A stretch of DNA of 64,000 nucleotides from Citricoccus sp. CH26A (lineage in GTDB: Bacteria; Actinomycetota; Actinomycetes; Actinomycetales; Micrococcaceae). A program made the translations under genes and the position numbers. Shown here piece by piece: positions 26,851 through 35,433 of the stretch. The number at the start of each line of letters is the position of its first letter. The first letter of the stretch is position 1. The stretch spans positions 1 through 64,000 of the forward strand of contig NZ_AFXQ01000018.1 of the NCBI RefSeq assembly GCF_000224415.1. The letters run 5' to 3'. Below the pieces are notes generated by a model. It saw only the letters and a program-made list of their open reading frames with translations, made no database searches and was not told the DNA's origin.

Positions 26851-27849
26851 ATGGCACATCCCGAGAACTTCGACCTGGCCCACATGGGCGCCGTCGAGCT
26901 CTTCACCCCGAAATTCGAGGAGAGCCTGCACTTCTTCCGCGACCTGCTGGCGATGCGCGAGGTCGAGCGCATCGGTGACTCGGCCTACCTGCGCTGCTGG
27001 GACGAGTACCAGCAGTACTCGCTCAAGCTGACGGCGTCGGACACCAATGGCGTGGGACGCACGCTCTACCGCGCGACCAGCGAGGACGCCCTGCAGCGGC
27101 GCGTCGCCGCGATCGAGAAGACCGGGCTGGGCCACGGCTGGCGCGACCCCGAGGTCGGCGTGGGCCCCTCCTACGAGTTCGAGGACCCCGACGGGCACCT
27201 GATGGCCCTGTACTACGAGACCGAGCACTACGTGCCGGACGACCAGGACCGCCCGGCGCTGAAGAACCAGGCCGCCGCCTACCCCGGACGCGGCATCAAC
27301 GTCCGCCGTCTGGACCACATCAACTACCTCGCCAGCGACGTCACCGCCTGCGGCGAGTTCTGGAGTGACGTGATGATGTCCCGCGAGTCCGAGCGCGTGG
27401 CGCTGGACGACGGCGGGTACGGCGCCCGGTGGTTCCGCTTCCACCAGAAGTCCTACGACGTCGTGTACTCCGCGGACTGGACCGGTGAGCGGGGCCGCTT
27501 CCACCACTTCGCCTTCGCCCCGGACAGCCGCGAGGACATCCTCCGGGCGGCCGACATCTGCCTCGAGAACGGCATCTACATCGAGTACGGGCCGTACAAG
27601 CACGCCATCAACCAGACGTTCTTCCTCTACGTGTGGGAGCCGGGTGGCAACCGCATCGAGTTCGCCAACGCCCAGGCCCGCCTCATCCTGGACCCGGACT
27701 GGCCGGTGGTGGAGTGGTCCGAGGCCGAACGCGCCAAGGGCCAGGCCTGGGGCATGAAGACCGTGCCCACCTTCCACACCCACGGAACCCCCTTCGTGGA
27801 GAACCAGGAGGAGATCGACCGAGCCGCCCTGGAAGGACGGGTCCACTGA
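26851..27849 (+). CDS. Type I (vicinal oxygen chelate) extradiol ring-cleavage dioxygenase
   Basis: A 332-residue two-domain VOC protein of the catechol 2,3-dioxygenase type. The metal ligands lie in the C-terminal domain: His in RRLDHINYLAS, His in RFHHFAFAP and Glu in GGNRIEFANA. The N-terminal domain has no such set, as usual. It sits between tautomerase and hydratase genes for 4-oxalomesaconate, so the ring substrate is likely a carboxylated catechol such as protocatechuate or gallate rather than plain catechol. Most protocatechuate 4,5-dioxygenases and gallate dioxygenases belong to the unrelated type II family. I recall a type I enzyme in an Arthrobacter pcm pathway but cannot verify it. 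The stop overlaps the next start. Confidence 0.82.
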   Translation: MAHPENFDLAHMGAVELFTPKFEESLHFFRDLLAMREVERIGDSAYLRCWDEYQQYSLKLTASDTNGVGRTLYRATSEDALQRRVAAIEKTGLGHGWRDPEVGVGPSYEFEDPDGHLMALYYETEHYVPDDQDRPALKNQAAAYPGRGINVRRLDHINYLASDVTACGEFWSDVMMSRESERVALDDGGYGARWFRFHQKSYDVVYSADWTGERGRFHHFAFAPDSREDILRAADICLENGIYIEYGPYKHAINQTFFLYVWEPGGNRIEFANAQARLILDPDWPVVEWSEAERAKGQAWGMKTVPTFHTHGTPFVENQEEIDRAALEGRVH

Positions 27850-28856
27850 TGATCATCGACGTCCACGGGCACTACACCACGGCGCCCGCACCGCTGCAGC
27901 ACTGGCGCGACCAGCAGGTCGCCGCGCTGTCCGGCGGTCCGGAGCCGGACCCGGCCGGACCGGTCATCACCGATGACCAGATCCGCGAGACCATCGAGAA
28001 GAACCAGCTGCGGCTCATGGACGAGCGCGGCATCGACCTCACCGTCTTCTCCCCGCGCGCGTCCTTCATGGCCCACCACGTGGGGGACGTCGAGACCTCC
28101 CGGGCGTGGGCCCGCATCTGCAACGACCTGTGTGCCCGGGTGGCAGAACTCTTCCCCGGTCGCTTCGCGCCCGCGGCCATGCTCCCGCAGTCTCCCGGCG
28201 TGCCCACGGAGACGGTCCTGGACGAGATGACGCGCTCCGTCGAGGACCTCGGCGCGGTGGCGGTCAACCTCAACCCGGATCCCTCCGGCGGGCACTGGAC
28301 CTCGCCGCCGTTGACCGACGAGTACTGGTTCCCCGTCTACGAGCGGATGATCGAGCTGGACGTCCCGGCGATGGTCCACGTCTCCACGTCCGTGAACCCC
28401 GCCTTCCACACCACCGGCGCGCATTACCTCAACGCCGACACCACGGCGGTCATGCAGCTGATCCAGGGCGACCTGTTCTCCCGGTTCCCCGGGTTGCGCC
28501 TGGTGATCCCGCACGGTGGCGGCGCCGTGCCGTTCCACTGGGGGCGGTTCCGTGGGCTGGCGATGGCGTTGGGCAAGCCGGAGCTCTCGGAGCACCTGCT
28601 GGGGAACGTCTACTTCGACACGTGCGTGTACCACCAGGCCGGCATCGACCTGCTGCTGGAGGTGGTGCCCGCCGAGAACGTGCTGTTCGCCTCGGAGACG
28701 GTCGGGGCCGTGCGGGACATCGATCCGTGCACGGGACACTACTTCGACGACACGCGACGGTACGTCGAGGCCGCGGGCCTGGACCCGCAGACCCTGGCGC
28801 AGATCCAGGAGGGCAACGCCCGCAGGGTGTATCCGCGCCTGGCACGGTGGCTGTGA
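27849..28856 (+). CDS. ligJ: 4-oxalomesaconate hydratase (LigJ-type amidohydrolase)
   Basis: A 335-residue amidohydrolase-fold protein. VHGHY at the start supplies metal ligands. NLNPDPSGGHWTSPPLTD, HVSTSVNPAFHTTGAHYLNA and VIPHGGGAVPFHWGRFRGLA are close to Sphingobium LigJ. It adds water to 4-oxalomesaconate to give 4-carboxy-4-hydroxy-2-oxoadipate, the aldolase substrate two genes upstream. The ATG overlaps the dioxygenase stop (TGATG). Last gene of the 25.0-28.9 kb operon. This is the most specific family match in the operon and anchors the pathway assignment. Confidence 0.87.
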   Translation: MIIDVHGHYTTAPAPLQHWRDQQVAALSGGPEPDPAGPVITDDQIRETIEKNQLRLMDERGIDLTVFSPRASFMAHHVGDVETSRAWARICNDLCARVAELFPGRFAPAAMLPQSPGVPTETVLDEMTRSVEDLGAVAVNLNPDPSGGHWTSPPLTDEYWFPVYERMIELDVPAMVHVSTSVNPAFHTTGAHYLNADTTAVMQLIQGDLFSRFPGLRLVIPHGGGAVPFHWGRFRGLAMALGKPELSEHLLGNVYFDTCVYHQAGIDLLLEVVPAENVLFASETVGAVRDIDPCTGHYFDDTRRYVEAAGLDPQTLAQIQEGNARRVYPRLARWL

Positions 28857-29084
28857 GAGGTGCGGGGTCCAACTCCCGGTGACGTGCCCGCCCGACGACG
28901 CCCTCACCCTCGCGCCGGACGCGCGCCGTCCTGGAACGCCAGGAGGTCCCGTTCGGCGGTGAGCAGCGGTCGACGACCAGGATGGCCCGGTCCCGAGAGT
29001 CAATAAACGCGACATTGTCCATTCTTCGCGTCGAGGCTGGGCGCTTTGCGCGACAAGAACCGTGGAATTGACTATTATGACGTG

Positions 29085-30569
29085 ATGGCGATCACCACCC
29101 CGGCCCCCACCGACGACACCTCGCGCGCGGGGCTGCAGGCCGACGAGCTCGACCCCGTCGTGCTCGGGCGCCGACTGCGGCACCTGCGCAAGGAGGCCGG
29201 GCTGACCCTCGACCAGGCGGCGGAGGCGGTGGGGGCCACCGGCTCGCACCTGTCCCTGATCGAGAACGGCAAGCGCGAACCCCGGTTGACCCTGCTCTCC
29301 CGGCTGGCCGCCCTGCACGGGAGCTCCGTGGAGGACCTGTTGGCCACGGAGGCACCGAGCCGTCGGGCGGCACTGGAGATCGCGGTCGAGAAGGCCCAGC
29401 GCACCGAGCACTACGCGAGCCTGGGGCTGCCGCAGATCAAGATCTCCCCGCGCACTCCCACCGAGGTCCTGGAAGTGATCGCCGGCCTGGAGGCCGAGCT
29501 GAACCGGCGGATGGAGGAACAGGCCGCCACCCCGGAGGAGGCGCGCCGGGCCAACTCCGAGCTGCGCCAGGAGATGAAGGAACGCAACAACCACTACCCC
29601 GAACTGGAGCGCCAGGCGCAGCAGTTGTTGGACGCCGTCGGGCACTCCGGGGGACCGTTGAGCCATCATGCCGCCGCCGACCTGGCGGAGCACCTGGGTT
29701 TCTCGGTCCGCTCCGTGTCCAACCTGCCGCACTCCACCCGCTCGGTGACGGACCTGAAGAACCGGCGGTTCTACCTCTCCCGCGCGCGGAACCCGGACCA
29801 CGACCAGCGCTCGGTGCTGCTGCAGGCCATCGGCGCGTACGTGCTCGGCCACGGTGAGCCCGTGGACTACTCGGACTACCTGCGCCAGCGGGTCTACACC
29901 AACTACTTCGCCGCGGCACTGATGATGCCGCAGAAGGAGACGGTGAAGTTCCTGAAGAACGCCAAGGCGGAGAAGGACCTGGCCATCGAGGACGTCCGGG
30001 ACGCCTTCGGCGTCTCCTACGAGTCCGCCGCCCACCGGTTCACCAACCTGGCCACCGAGCACCTGGGCATCACCTGCCACTTCCAGAAGGTGCACGAGTC
30101 CGGGATCATCCACAAGGCCTACGAGAACGACGGCGTCTCCTTCCCCGCCGATCACACCGGCGCCATCGAGGGCCAGCAGGTCTGCCGGAACTGGACCTCG
30201 CGGGAGGTCTTCGGCGTGGGCGACCGGTTCCGTGCCTTCAACCAGTACACGGACACCCCGGCCGGCACCTACTGGTGCACCGCCGTGGTGGAGGGCCACT
30301 CCTCCGGGTTCTACTCGTTGTCCATCGGGGTGCCCTTCGACTCGGCCCGCTGGTTCCGCGGCAAGGAGACCACCGCCCGCTCCGTCTCCCGCTGCCCGGA
30401 CCCCTCCTGCTGCCGGTTGCCCTCGCCGGACCTGGAGGCCGAGTGGGGCGGGCACGCCTGGCCGGCCGCCCGCGCCAACGCCCACTTGCTCGCGGCGATG
30501 CCCTCCGGGGCGTTCCCGGGAGTCGACGAGGTGGAGGTCTTCGAGTTCCTGCGCGCCCAGGAGGGGTGA
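29085..30569 (+). CDS. XRE-family regulator of the RamB / short-chain fatty acyl type
   Basis: A 494-residue regulator. An XRE helix-turn-helix at about 28-82 (SHLSLIENGKREPRLTLLSR) is followed by a charged helical linker near 120-190. An IrrE/ImmA-like domain is in the middle (QAIGAYVLGHGEPVDYSDYL), and the C-terminal domain contains CPDPSCC. This is the layout of RamB, which controls acetate and propionate metabolism in actinobacteria. ATG at 29085 is preferred to a TTG 39 bases upstream. No glyoxylate or methylcitrate genes are near, so targets lie elsewhere or include the aromatic genes on either side. Confidence 0.8.
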   Translation: MAITTPAPTDDTSRAGLQADELDPVVLGRRLRHLRKEAGLTLDQAAEAVGATGSHLSLIENGKREPRLTLLSRLAALHGSSVEDLLATEAPSRRAALEIAVEKAQRTEHYASLGLPQIKISPRTPTEVLEVIAGLEAELNRRMEEQAATPEEARRANSELRQEMKERNNHYPELERQAQQLLDAVGHSGGPLSHHAAADLAEHLGFSVRSVSNLPHSTRSVTDLKNRRFYLSRARNPDHDQRSVLLQAIGAYVLGHGEPVDYSDYLRQRVYTNYFAAALMMPQKETVKFLKNAKAEKDLAIEDVRDAFGVSYESAAHRFTNLATEHLGITCHFQKVHESGIIHKAYENDGVSFPADHTGAIEGQQVCRNWTSREVFGVGDRFRAFNQYTDTPAGTYWCTAVVEGHSSGFYSLSIGVPFDSARWFRGKETTARSVSRCPDPSCCRLPSPDLEAEWGGHAWPAARANAHLLAAMPSGAFPGVDEVEVFEFLRAQEG

Positions 30570-30761
30570 CCGGCGGCCGGCCGCCCCCGACCTGCCGTGA
30601 CCTGCCGCGACGCGAAGGGGAGAAGCCTAGGGCATCTGGGCGCACATGTCTCGCAGATGTGAGAAAATGGAGGACAGCCAATCTCACGGAACGCGTCCGG
30701 CCCGAGGGTGGGACCGGACTCCGGAGGAGTGGCCTTCGCCCTGAAGGAAAGAGACGTGTAC

Positions 30762-31304
30762 ATGCAGTTGACCCCCGGCAAGCTCGTTGTTCATCCCCAC
30801 CACGGTCCGGCGACCGTCACCAACACCTTCCAGCGCACCGTGAAGGGCGCGGAGGTGACCTACATCGAGCTGACGATCCGGAGCAACAACCTCGTGGTCT
30901 CCATCCCGGAGGCGAGGGTGGAGGAGATCGGCGTCCGCGAGGTCTACGACCGCGCCCACCTGCGCAGGCTGCTCGAGGTCGTCCAGGAGCCCACCGGCGT
31001 CGAGGAGAAGCAGTGGTCCCGCCGCATGAAGGCCAACCAGGAGAAGGTGGCCTCCGGACTGCTCGAGCAGATCGCCGAGGTGGTCCGCGACCTGGGCCGC
31101 CGCCGCGACACCAAGGGCCTGTCCATGGCGGAGAAGGACATGTTCCGCAACGCCCAGGCCCCGCTCGTGGCCGAGGTCGCCCTGGCCCTGGAGATCACCG
31201 AGGACGAGGCCACCGAGGTCCTGGAGGCCGTGGCCAACGGCGCCTCCCTGGACGAGCTGGGCTTCGCCGAGAACACCGCGGACGCGGAGCCTGCCCTGGC
31301 CTGA
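30762..31304 (+). CDS. carD: CarD-family RNA polymerase-binding regulator
   Basis: A 180-residue protein beginning at GKLVVHPHHGPATV, the Tudor-like RNA polymerase interaction domain. A helical C-terminal DNA-binding part includes QWSRRMKANQEKVASG and RDLGRRRDTKGLSMAEKDM. CarD stabilises open promoter complexes in actinobacteria. ATG at 30762 starts directly at the domain; a GTG at 30708 would add 18 unrelated residues. The length is slightly above mycobacterial CarD. The usual ispD/ispF genes do not follow, so this could be a CarD-like paralogue (CdnL type). Confidence 0.82.
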   Translation: MQLTPGKLVVHPHHGPATVTNTFQRTVKGAEVTYIELTIRSNNLVVSIPEARVEEIGVREVYDRAHLRRLLEVVQEPTGVEEKQWSRRMKANQEKVASGLLEQIAEVVRDLGRRRDTKGLSMAEKDMFRNAQAPLVAEVALALEITEDEATEVLEAVANGASLDELGFAENTADAEPALA

Positions 31305-31336
31305 GTCCCGGGTCGCGGTCTCTCCGCGCAACACGA

Positions 31337-31377
31337 CGAGAAGCCCCGTTCCCCGTCAGGGGATCCGGGGCTTCTCG
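31337..31377. terminator. Terminator between carD and the cre-like cluster
   Basis: The outer stem CGAGAAGCCCC pairs with its complement over 11 bp, and an inner CCCC/GGGG pair extends it. It lies between convergent genes and can serve both strands. Confidence 0.75.
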
Positions 31378-31412
31378 CGTTCGCGGGTCACTGTTGGCCG
31401 AAGACCGCCGGT

Positions 31413-32972
31413 TCAGCGGGTCCGGCGGTGGATGGACTTGTAGCTGAGGTAGGCGCTGAGCCCCTCGAGCCCGTACTCCACGCCCATGCCGGAGTCGTGC
31501 CGGCCGCCGAACGGCGCGGAGTGGTTGGACCCGAAGAAGTTGATCCCCACGGACCCGGAGTCCACCCGGCGGGCCACCTCCAGGGCCCGCTCCTCGTCGG
31601 CGCCGAACACGATCCCGCCCAGGCCGAACTCGGTGTTGTTGGCCAGCTCGACGGCCTCGTCGGCGGACCAGTCGCCGGAATCGCCGGCGTCGTCGTACCT
31701 CAGCACCGAGATCACGGGACCGAAGATCTCCTCCCGTGAGATCCGCATGTCCGCGGTGACGTCCGCGAACACCGTCGGCTGGATGAACACGCCGTCCTCC
31801 AGCCCGGCCCCGAGCGATCCTCCCGGCACCGCGGCACCGCCGGTCACCGCGCGGGCGCCCTCGGCGTGGGCGGAGTCCACGTACTCCATGACCGTCTCGT
31901 ACTGCGAGCGGGTGGCCACCGGCCCGAACACGGTGGTCTCGTCCAGGGGGTCTCCCTGGCGGCCTGCCGCGATCGTCTCGCCGACCATCCGCACGACCTC
32001 CTCGTACCGGGAGGCCGGGGCGATGATGCGGGTGGAGATGTAGCAGGTCTGGCCGGTGTTGCGCATGCAGGAGCGCACCAGCACGGCGGACATGGCGTCC
32101 AGGTCGGCGTCCGGCAGCACGATCGCCGAGGACTTCCCGCCCAGTTCCAGGGTCACCGGGCGGAGCAGCTCACCGCACGCCGCGGCGATCTTCCGGCCCA
32201 CCGGGGTGGACCCGGTGAACGCGACCTTGTCCACGCCCGGGTGGCGCACCAGGGCGTCCCCGAACCGTCCCGGACCGGTCAGCAGGTTCACGACGCCGGC
32301 CGGCACTCCCGCGGCCTGCACCGCGTCGATGACGAAGCGCAGGGACAGCGGCGTGGGGGAGGCCGGCTTGATGACCACGGTGCAGCCTGCCAGCAGGGCG
32401 GGGGCCAGCTTGATGACCACCAGGTTGATGGGGAAGTTCCACGGGGCGATCAGCGCGCACACCCCCACCGGGTCCTTGTCCACCACGGACTCCGCGCCGC
32501 CGGCGGGGAAGGGCCGGACGTCGTCGTGGTCCAGCCAGTCCGCGAGGGTGGCGAAATAGCGGAAGATGCCCGCCGCGTTGGCGGCGGCGCCGCGGGTCTC
32601 GGAGATCGGCGAACCGTTCTCCCGGGTGTTGGTCAGGGCCAGCGGCTCGGCGCGGGCCTCGATCTCCTCCGCGATCCGCACCAGGTACCGCGCGCGCTCG
32701 GCGGCGCTCAGCGCCCCCCATCCGGACAGTGCCGCCCGGGCGGACCCGACGGCGGCGTCCAGCTCCGCGCCGGTGGCCGCCGGGACCGAGCCCCAGGCCT
32801 CGCCGGTCGCCGGGTCGGTGACCGGGGTGCGCTCCGGGGCGGCGGCGGGGACGTAGGCGCCGTTGATGAAGAAGTCGTCCACGTGCGTGTACGGCAGCTC
32901 CAGGGCGGCGCGGCGTGCCTTGGCGTCGGTCGCGGCGTGGGCGCGGGCAGGGACGTCGGCAGTCGTGCTCAT
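31413..32972 (-). CDS. creC: Aldehyde dehydrogenase, probable 4-hydroxybenzaldehyde dehydrogenase (CreC-like)
   Basis: A 519-residue NAD(P)-dependent aldehyde dehydrogenase. APWNFPINLVVIKLAPAL, FTGSTPVGRKI, catalytic Glu in TLELGGKSS and nucleophilic Cys in NTGQTCYIST are all present. In the cre pathway this step oxidises 4-hydroxybenzaldehyde to 4-hydroxybenzoate. It overlaps the HD-domain gene by four bases and is the last gene of the cluster. The substrate is inferred from context; the family itself is broad. Confidence 0.82.
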   Translation of the reverse strand: MSTTADVPARAHAATDAKARRAALELPYTHVDDFFINGAYVPAAAPERTPVTDPATGEAWGSVPAATGAELDAAVGSARAALSGWGALSAAERARYLVRIAEEIEARAEPLALTNTRENGSPISETRGAAANAAGIFRYFATLADWLDHDDVRPFPAGGAESVVDKDPVGVCALIAPWNFPINLVVIKLAPALLAGCTVVIKPASPTPLSLRFVIDAVQAAGVPAGVVNLLTGPGRFGDALVRHPGVDKVAFTGSTPVGRKIAAACGELLRPVTLELGGKSSAIVLPDADLDAMSAVLVRSCMRNTGQTCYISTRIIAPASRYEEVVRMVGETIAAGRQGDPLDETTVFGPVATRSQYETVMEYVDSAHAEGARAVTGGAAVPGGSLGAGLEDGVFIQPTVFADVTADMRISREEIFGPVISVLRYDDAGDSGDWSADEAVELANNTEFGLGGIVFGADEERALEVARRVDSGSVGINFFGSNHSAPFGGRHDSGMGVEYGLEGLSAYLSYKSIHRRTR

Positions 32973-33742
32973 CGCAGCACCTCCGTGCGCAGCAGGCCGC
33001 GGGTGCGGGCCAGGTCGGTGCTGGCCATCTGCACGGCCGCCCCGGTGATCAGTTCGGGCAGGATCTCCCGGTCGAGCCGGTCGGTGTAGGTGGCCGGGTT
33101 CATCCCGAACCACGAGGAGGACACGCACACCCCGGTGATGTCGAAGCGCCACAGCCGGTCGGCGTCGCGCACGAGCGCGTCCTCGAGAGAGTAGGCGACC
33201 TGGCGGGTGTCATGGCCGTCGATGATCTCGCAGACCCGTTCCACGAACTCCGCGCCATAGCCGAGCCCGGGCAGGACGCGGCGGGCCACGTCGCAGCCCC
33301 TGGCCTCGTGTTCGTAGCGGATGGCGGCCTTGCGCCAGTCCCCCTGGAAGCCCTCGGAGATGATCCGGGACTCGTCCACGTGGGCCCAGCCGGTGTCGTG
33401 CAGGATGATCGTGGCCAGCACGAGCTCGCGGTCGGCCTGCGGGTAGGCGTCGCACAGCCGCTGGGCGTAGGCGGTGGAGGTCGGCAGGTGGATGTCGTTG
33501 GACCGGGTCCGGGACTCCGGTTCGATCGCCGCCCACAGCGCCTCCAGGCCCACGGCCGGGGAGGTGGAGATGGGGGCCGTGTCCACCGGGCCGGTGGCGG
33601 GGATGGGACGCTCGGGGTAGGCCTCGGTGAAGGCCACGGCGCGCGGGTCCCGGGCGTGCTGGCCGGGATCGGCCGCCTCCCAGGCGGGGTGGTCCTGCCG
33701 GGGCTGGCCGGCCCGCGTTGCCTGCTGGTCGGTGGGGTTCAT
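32969..33742 (-). CDS. creD: HD-domain phosphohydrolase (CreD-like)
   Basis: A 257-residue protein with an HD fold: ILHDTGWAHVDESR near residue 112, RYEHEARGCDVARR and EIIDGHDTR supply metal-binding His and Asp residues. In the Corynebacterium cre pathway CreD removes the phosphate from hydroxylated alkylphenyl phosphate after P450 oxidation. Its presence beside kinase and P450 genes fits that role. The first 60 residues are variable and Pro-rich. It overlaps the neighbours on both sides by four bases. Confidence 0.78.
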   Translation of the reverse strand: MNPTDQQATRAGQPRQDHPAWEAADPGQHARDPRAVAFTEAYPERPIPATGPVDTAPISTSPAVGLEALWAAIEPESRTRSNDIHLPTSTAYAQRLCDAYPQADRELVLATIILHDTGWAHVDESRIISEGFQGDWRKAAIRYEHEARGCDVARRVLPGLGYGAEFVERVCEIIDGHDTRQVAYSLEDALVRDADRLWRFDITGVCVSSSWFGMNPATYTDRLDREILPELITGAAVQMASTDLARTRGLLRTEVLR

Positions 33743-35060
33743 GCGGAGACCTCCTGGACGTGCCGGTCCACCACGAGGGACTTGAGCGGGACGGCGGGGT
33801 CCGCGGCGGCCGCGGCGGGGATGTTCTGTCCCTTGCCGAGGGCGCTGCGCACGGCCATGAAGTCCAGCGGGGCGTTGACGCAGTCCGCGGCGATGACCTG
33901 GCCGTCGCGGTAGTACAGCACCGAGAACTTGCCCTTGGCGTCGTCCCGCCGCACCACGGTGGAGTCGTAACCGAGGGTGAGACCGGCGATCTGCAGCTTC
34001 AAGTCGGCCTGGTTGGACCAGAACCACGGGATGCCCGCGTACTCCTCCCGGCGCCCGGTGAGGGAGTAGGCGGCGATCTTGGCGTGCTCGATCGCGTTGT
34101 TCACGCTCTCCAGCCGGATCCGTTCGCCCTCGGGTGCCCCGGGGAGGGGTTCGGCATGTTGGCGACGTCCCCGACGGCCACGGTGGTCCCGTCCGAGGCG
34201 ACCGCGTGGCGGTCCACCACGATCCCGTTGTCCACCGCCAGGCCCATCTGCTCGGCGAGTTCGGTGTTCGGGACGACGCCGATGCCCACGAGCACCAGCT
34301 GGGCGTCGACCACGGTGCCGTCCTCCAGCTCCACGCCGGCGACCGTCCCGGCGCGCTCACCGGTGCCCTCCACGAAGCGAGTCATGCGGGCACCCAGCCG
34401 GATGTCGATGCCGCGGCCCCGGTGGGCCTGCAGGAAGTACTCGGAGGTGTCCTCGCCCACGGCCCGGCCGACCAGGCGGGGTCCGTACTCCATCACGGTG
34501 ACGTTCTTCCCCATGCCGTGCAGGGAACAGGCCGCCTCCAGCCCGATGAACCCGCCGCCGACCACCACGGCGTCCTGGACGTCGCCCAGGCGGGCCTTGA
34601 GCTCCAGGGCGTCGTCGGCGCTGCGCAGGTAGACCACGCCGTCCAGCTCCGCGCCCTCGATCTCCAGTCGCCGGGCCCGGGCGCCGACGGCCAGGGCGAG
34701 GCGGCGGAACGGATAGCGGGTGCCGTCGGCGGCGACGGCCACGCCGGAACCGTCCTGGGTCCCGTCTGCAGCGGTGTTCCTCTCGATCCGCTCGATCCGG
34801 GCGCCCTTGACGAGCTCGATGTCGTGCTCGTCCCAGTACTCCTGGGACCGGAAGATCAGGTTCTCCTTGTCGACCTTGTCCTGCAGGAACTCCTTGGACA
34901 GGGCGGGGCGCTGGTAGGGGCGGTGGTCCTCCTCGCCCAGCAGGGTGATGTGCTCGTCGAAGCCGGTGCCGCGCAGGGAGATGGCCAGCTGGACGCCGGC
35001 CTGGCTGGCGCCGATGATCAGCAGGCCCGTCTCGGCCCGCTCGGTGGTGGGGGTGTTCAT
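33739..35060 (-). pseudogene. creE: FAD-dependent ferredoxin reductase (CreE-like), interrupted by a one-base frameshift
   Basis: A putidaredoxin reductase-type flavoprotein passing electrons from NAD(P)H to the ferredoxin and P450. FAD-binding LLIIGASQAGVQLAISLRG is at the start, NAD-binding VVVGGGFIGLEAACSLHG is near residue 160, and VGDVANMPNP is near residue 310. The frame then breaks and resumes as NNAIEHAKIAAYSLTGRREE. Adding one C to the C4 run at 34146-34149 (minus-strand reading AACCCC) restores a 440-residue protein with PLPGAPEGERIRLESV in between, as in intact homologues. It lies between the HD gene and the ferredoxin gene. Confidence 0.82.
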
Positions 35061-35104
35061 GGGAACTCCTGGATCGGGTCCCGGCGCGGGGCCGGGACGC
35101 TCGG

Positions 35105-35425
35105 TCAGACCTGGGTCTCGGGGGTGGTCACGTGCAGGTCCATGCCCTCGGTGACCTTGATCTGGCAGGACAGGCGCGAGTTGTCCCGGCGGTCCTCGGT
35201 GGTGCCGTAGAGCATCTCGTCCTCCATCTCGCTCATCTCGGGCAACTGCTCCACCTCGTCCTCCCGGACGAAGACGTGGCACGTCGCGCAGGACAGGGAA
35301 CCGCCGCACTCGGCGACGATGCCCGGCACGCCGTTGCGCACGGCGGTCTCCATGACGGAGTCGCCCACGTTGGCGTTGATGTCGATGGTCGAGCCTGCGG
35401 CGTCGGTGTAGTGGATGGTCGGCAT
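35105..35425 (-). CDS. creF: 2Fe-2S ferredoxin, putidaredoxin type (CreF-like)
   Basis: A 106-residue ferredoxin with cluster ligands Cys40, Cys46, Cys49 and Cys87 in AECGGSLSCATC and SRLSCQ. This is the adrenodoxin/putidaredoxin spacing used with class I bacterial P450s. It should carry single electrons from the reductase (next gene) to the P450 at 39332. ATG with AGGAGG upstream; the SDR gene stop is nine bases before its start. Confidence 0.9.
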   Translation of the reverse strand: MPTIHYTDAAGSTIDINANVGDSVMETAVRNGVPGIVAECGGSLSCATCHVFVREDEVEQLPEMSEMEDEMLYGTTEDRRDNSRLSCQIKVTEGMDLHVTTPETQV

Positions 35426-35433
35426 GATTCCTC

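Noticed and set aside
27627-30485. Minus-strand open frame of about 952 codons across ligJ and the RamB-like gene
   Set aside because: It spans two well-supported plus-strand genes and their spacer and has no recognisable domain.
34134-35210. Plus-strand frame of about 358 codons opposite the ferredoxin reductase
   Set aside because: The His/Asp/Gly-rich translation is a shadow of the reductase; no motif found.
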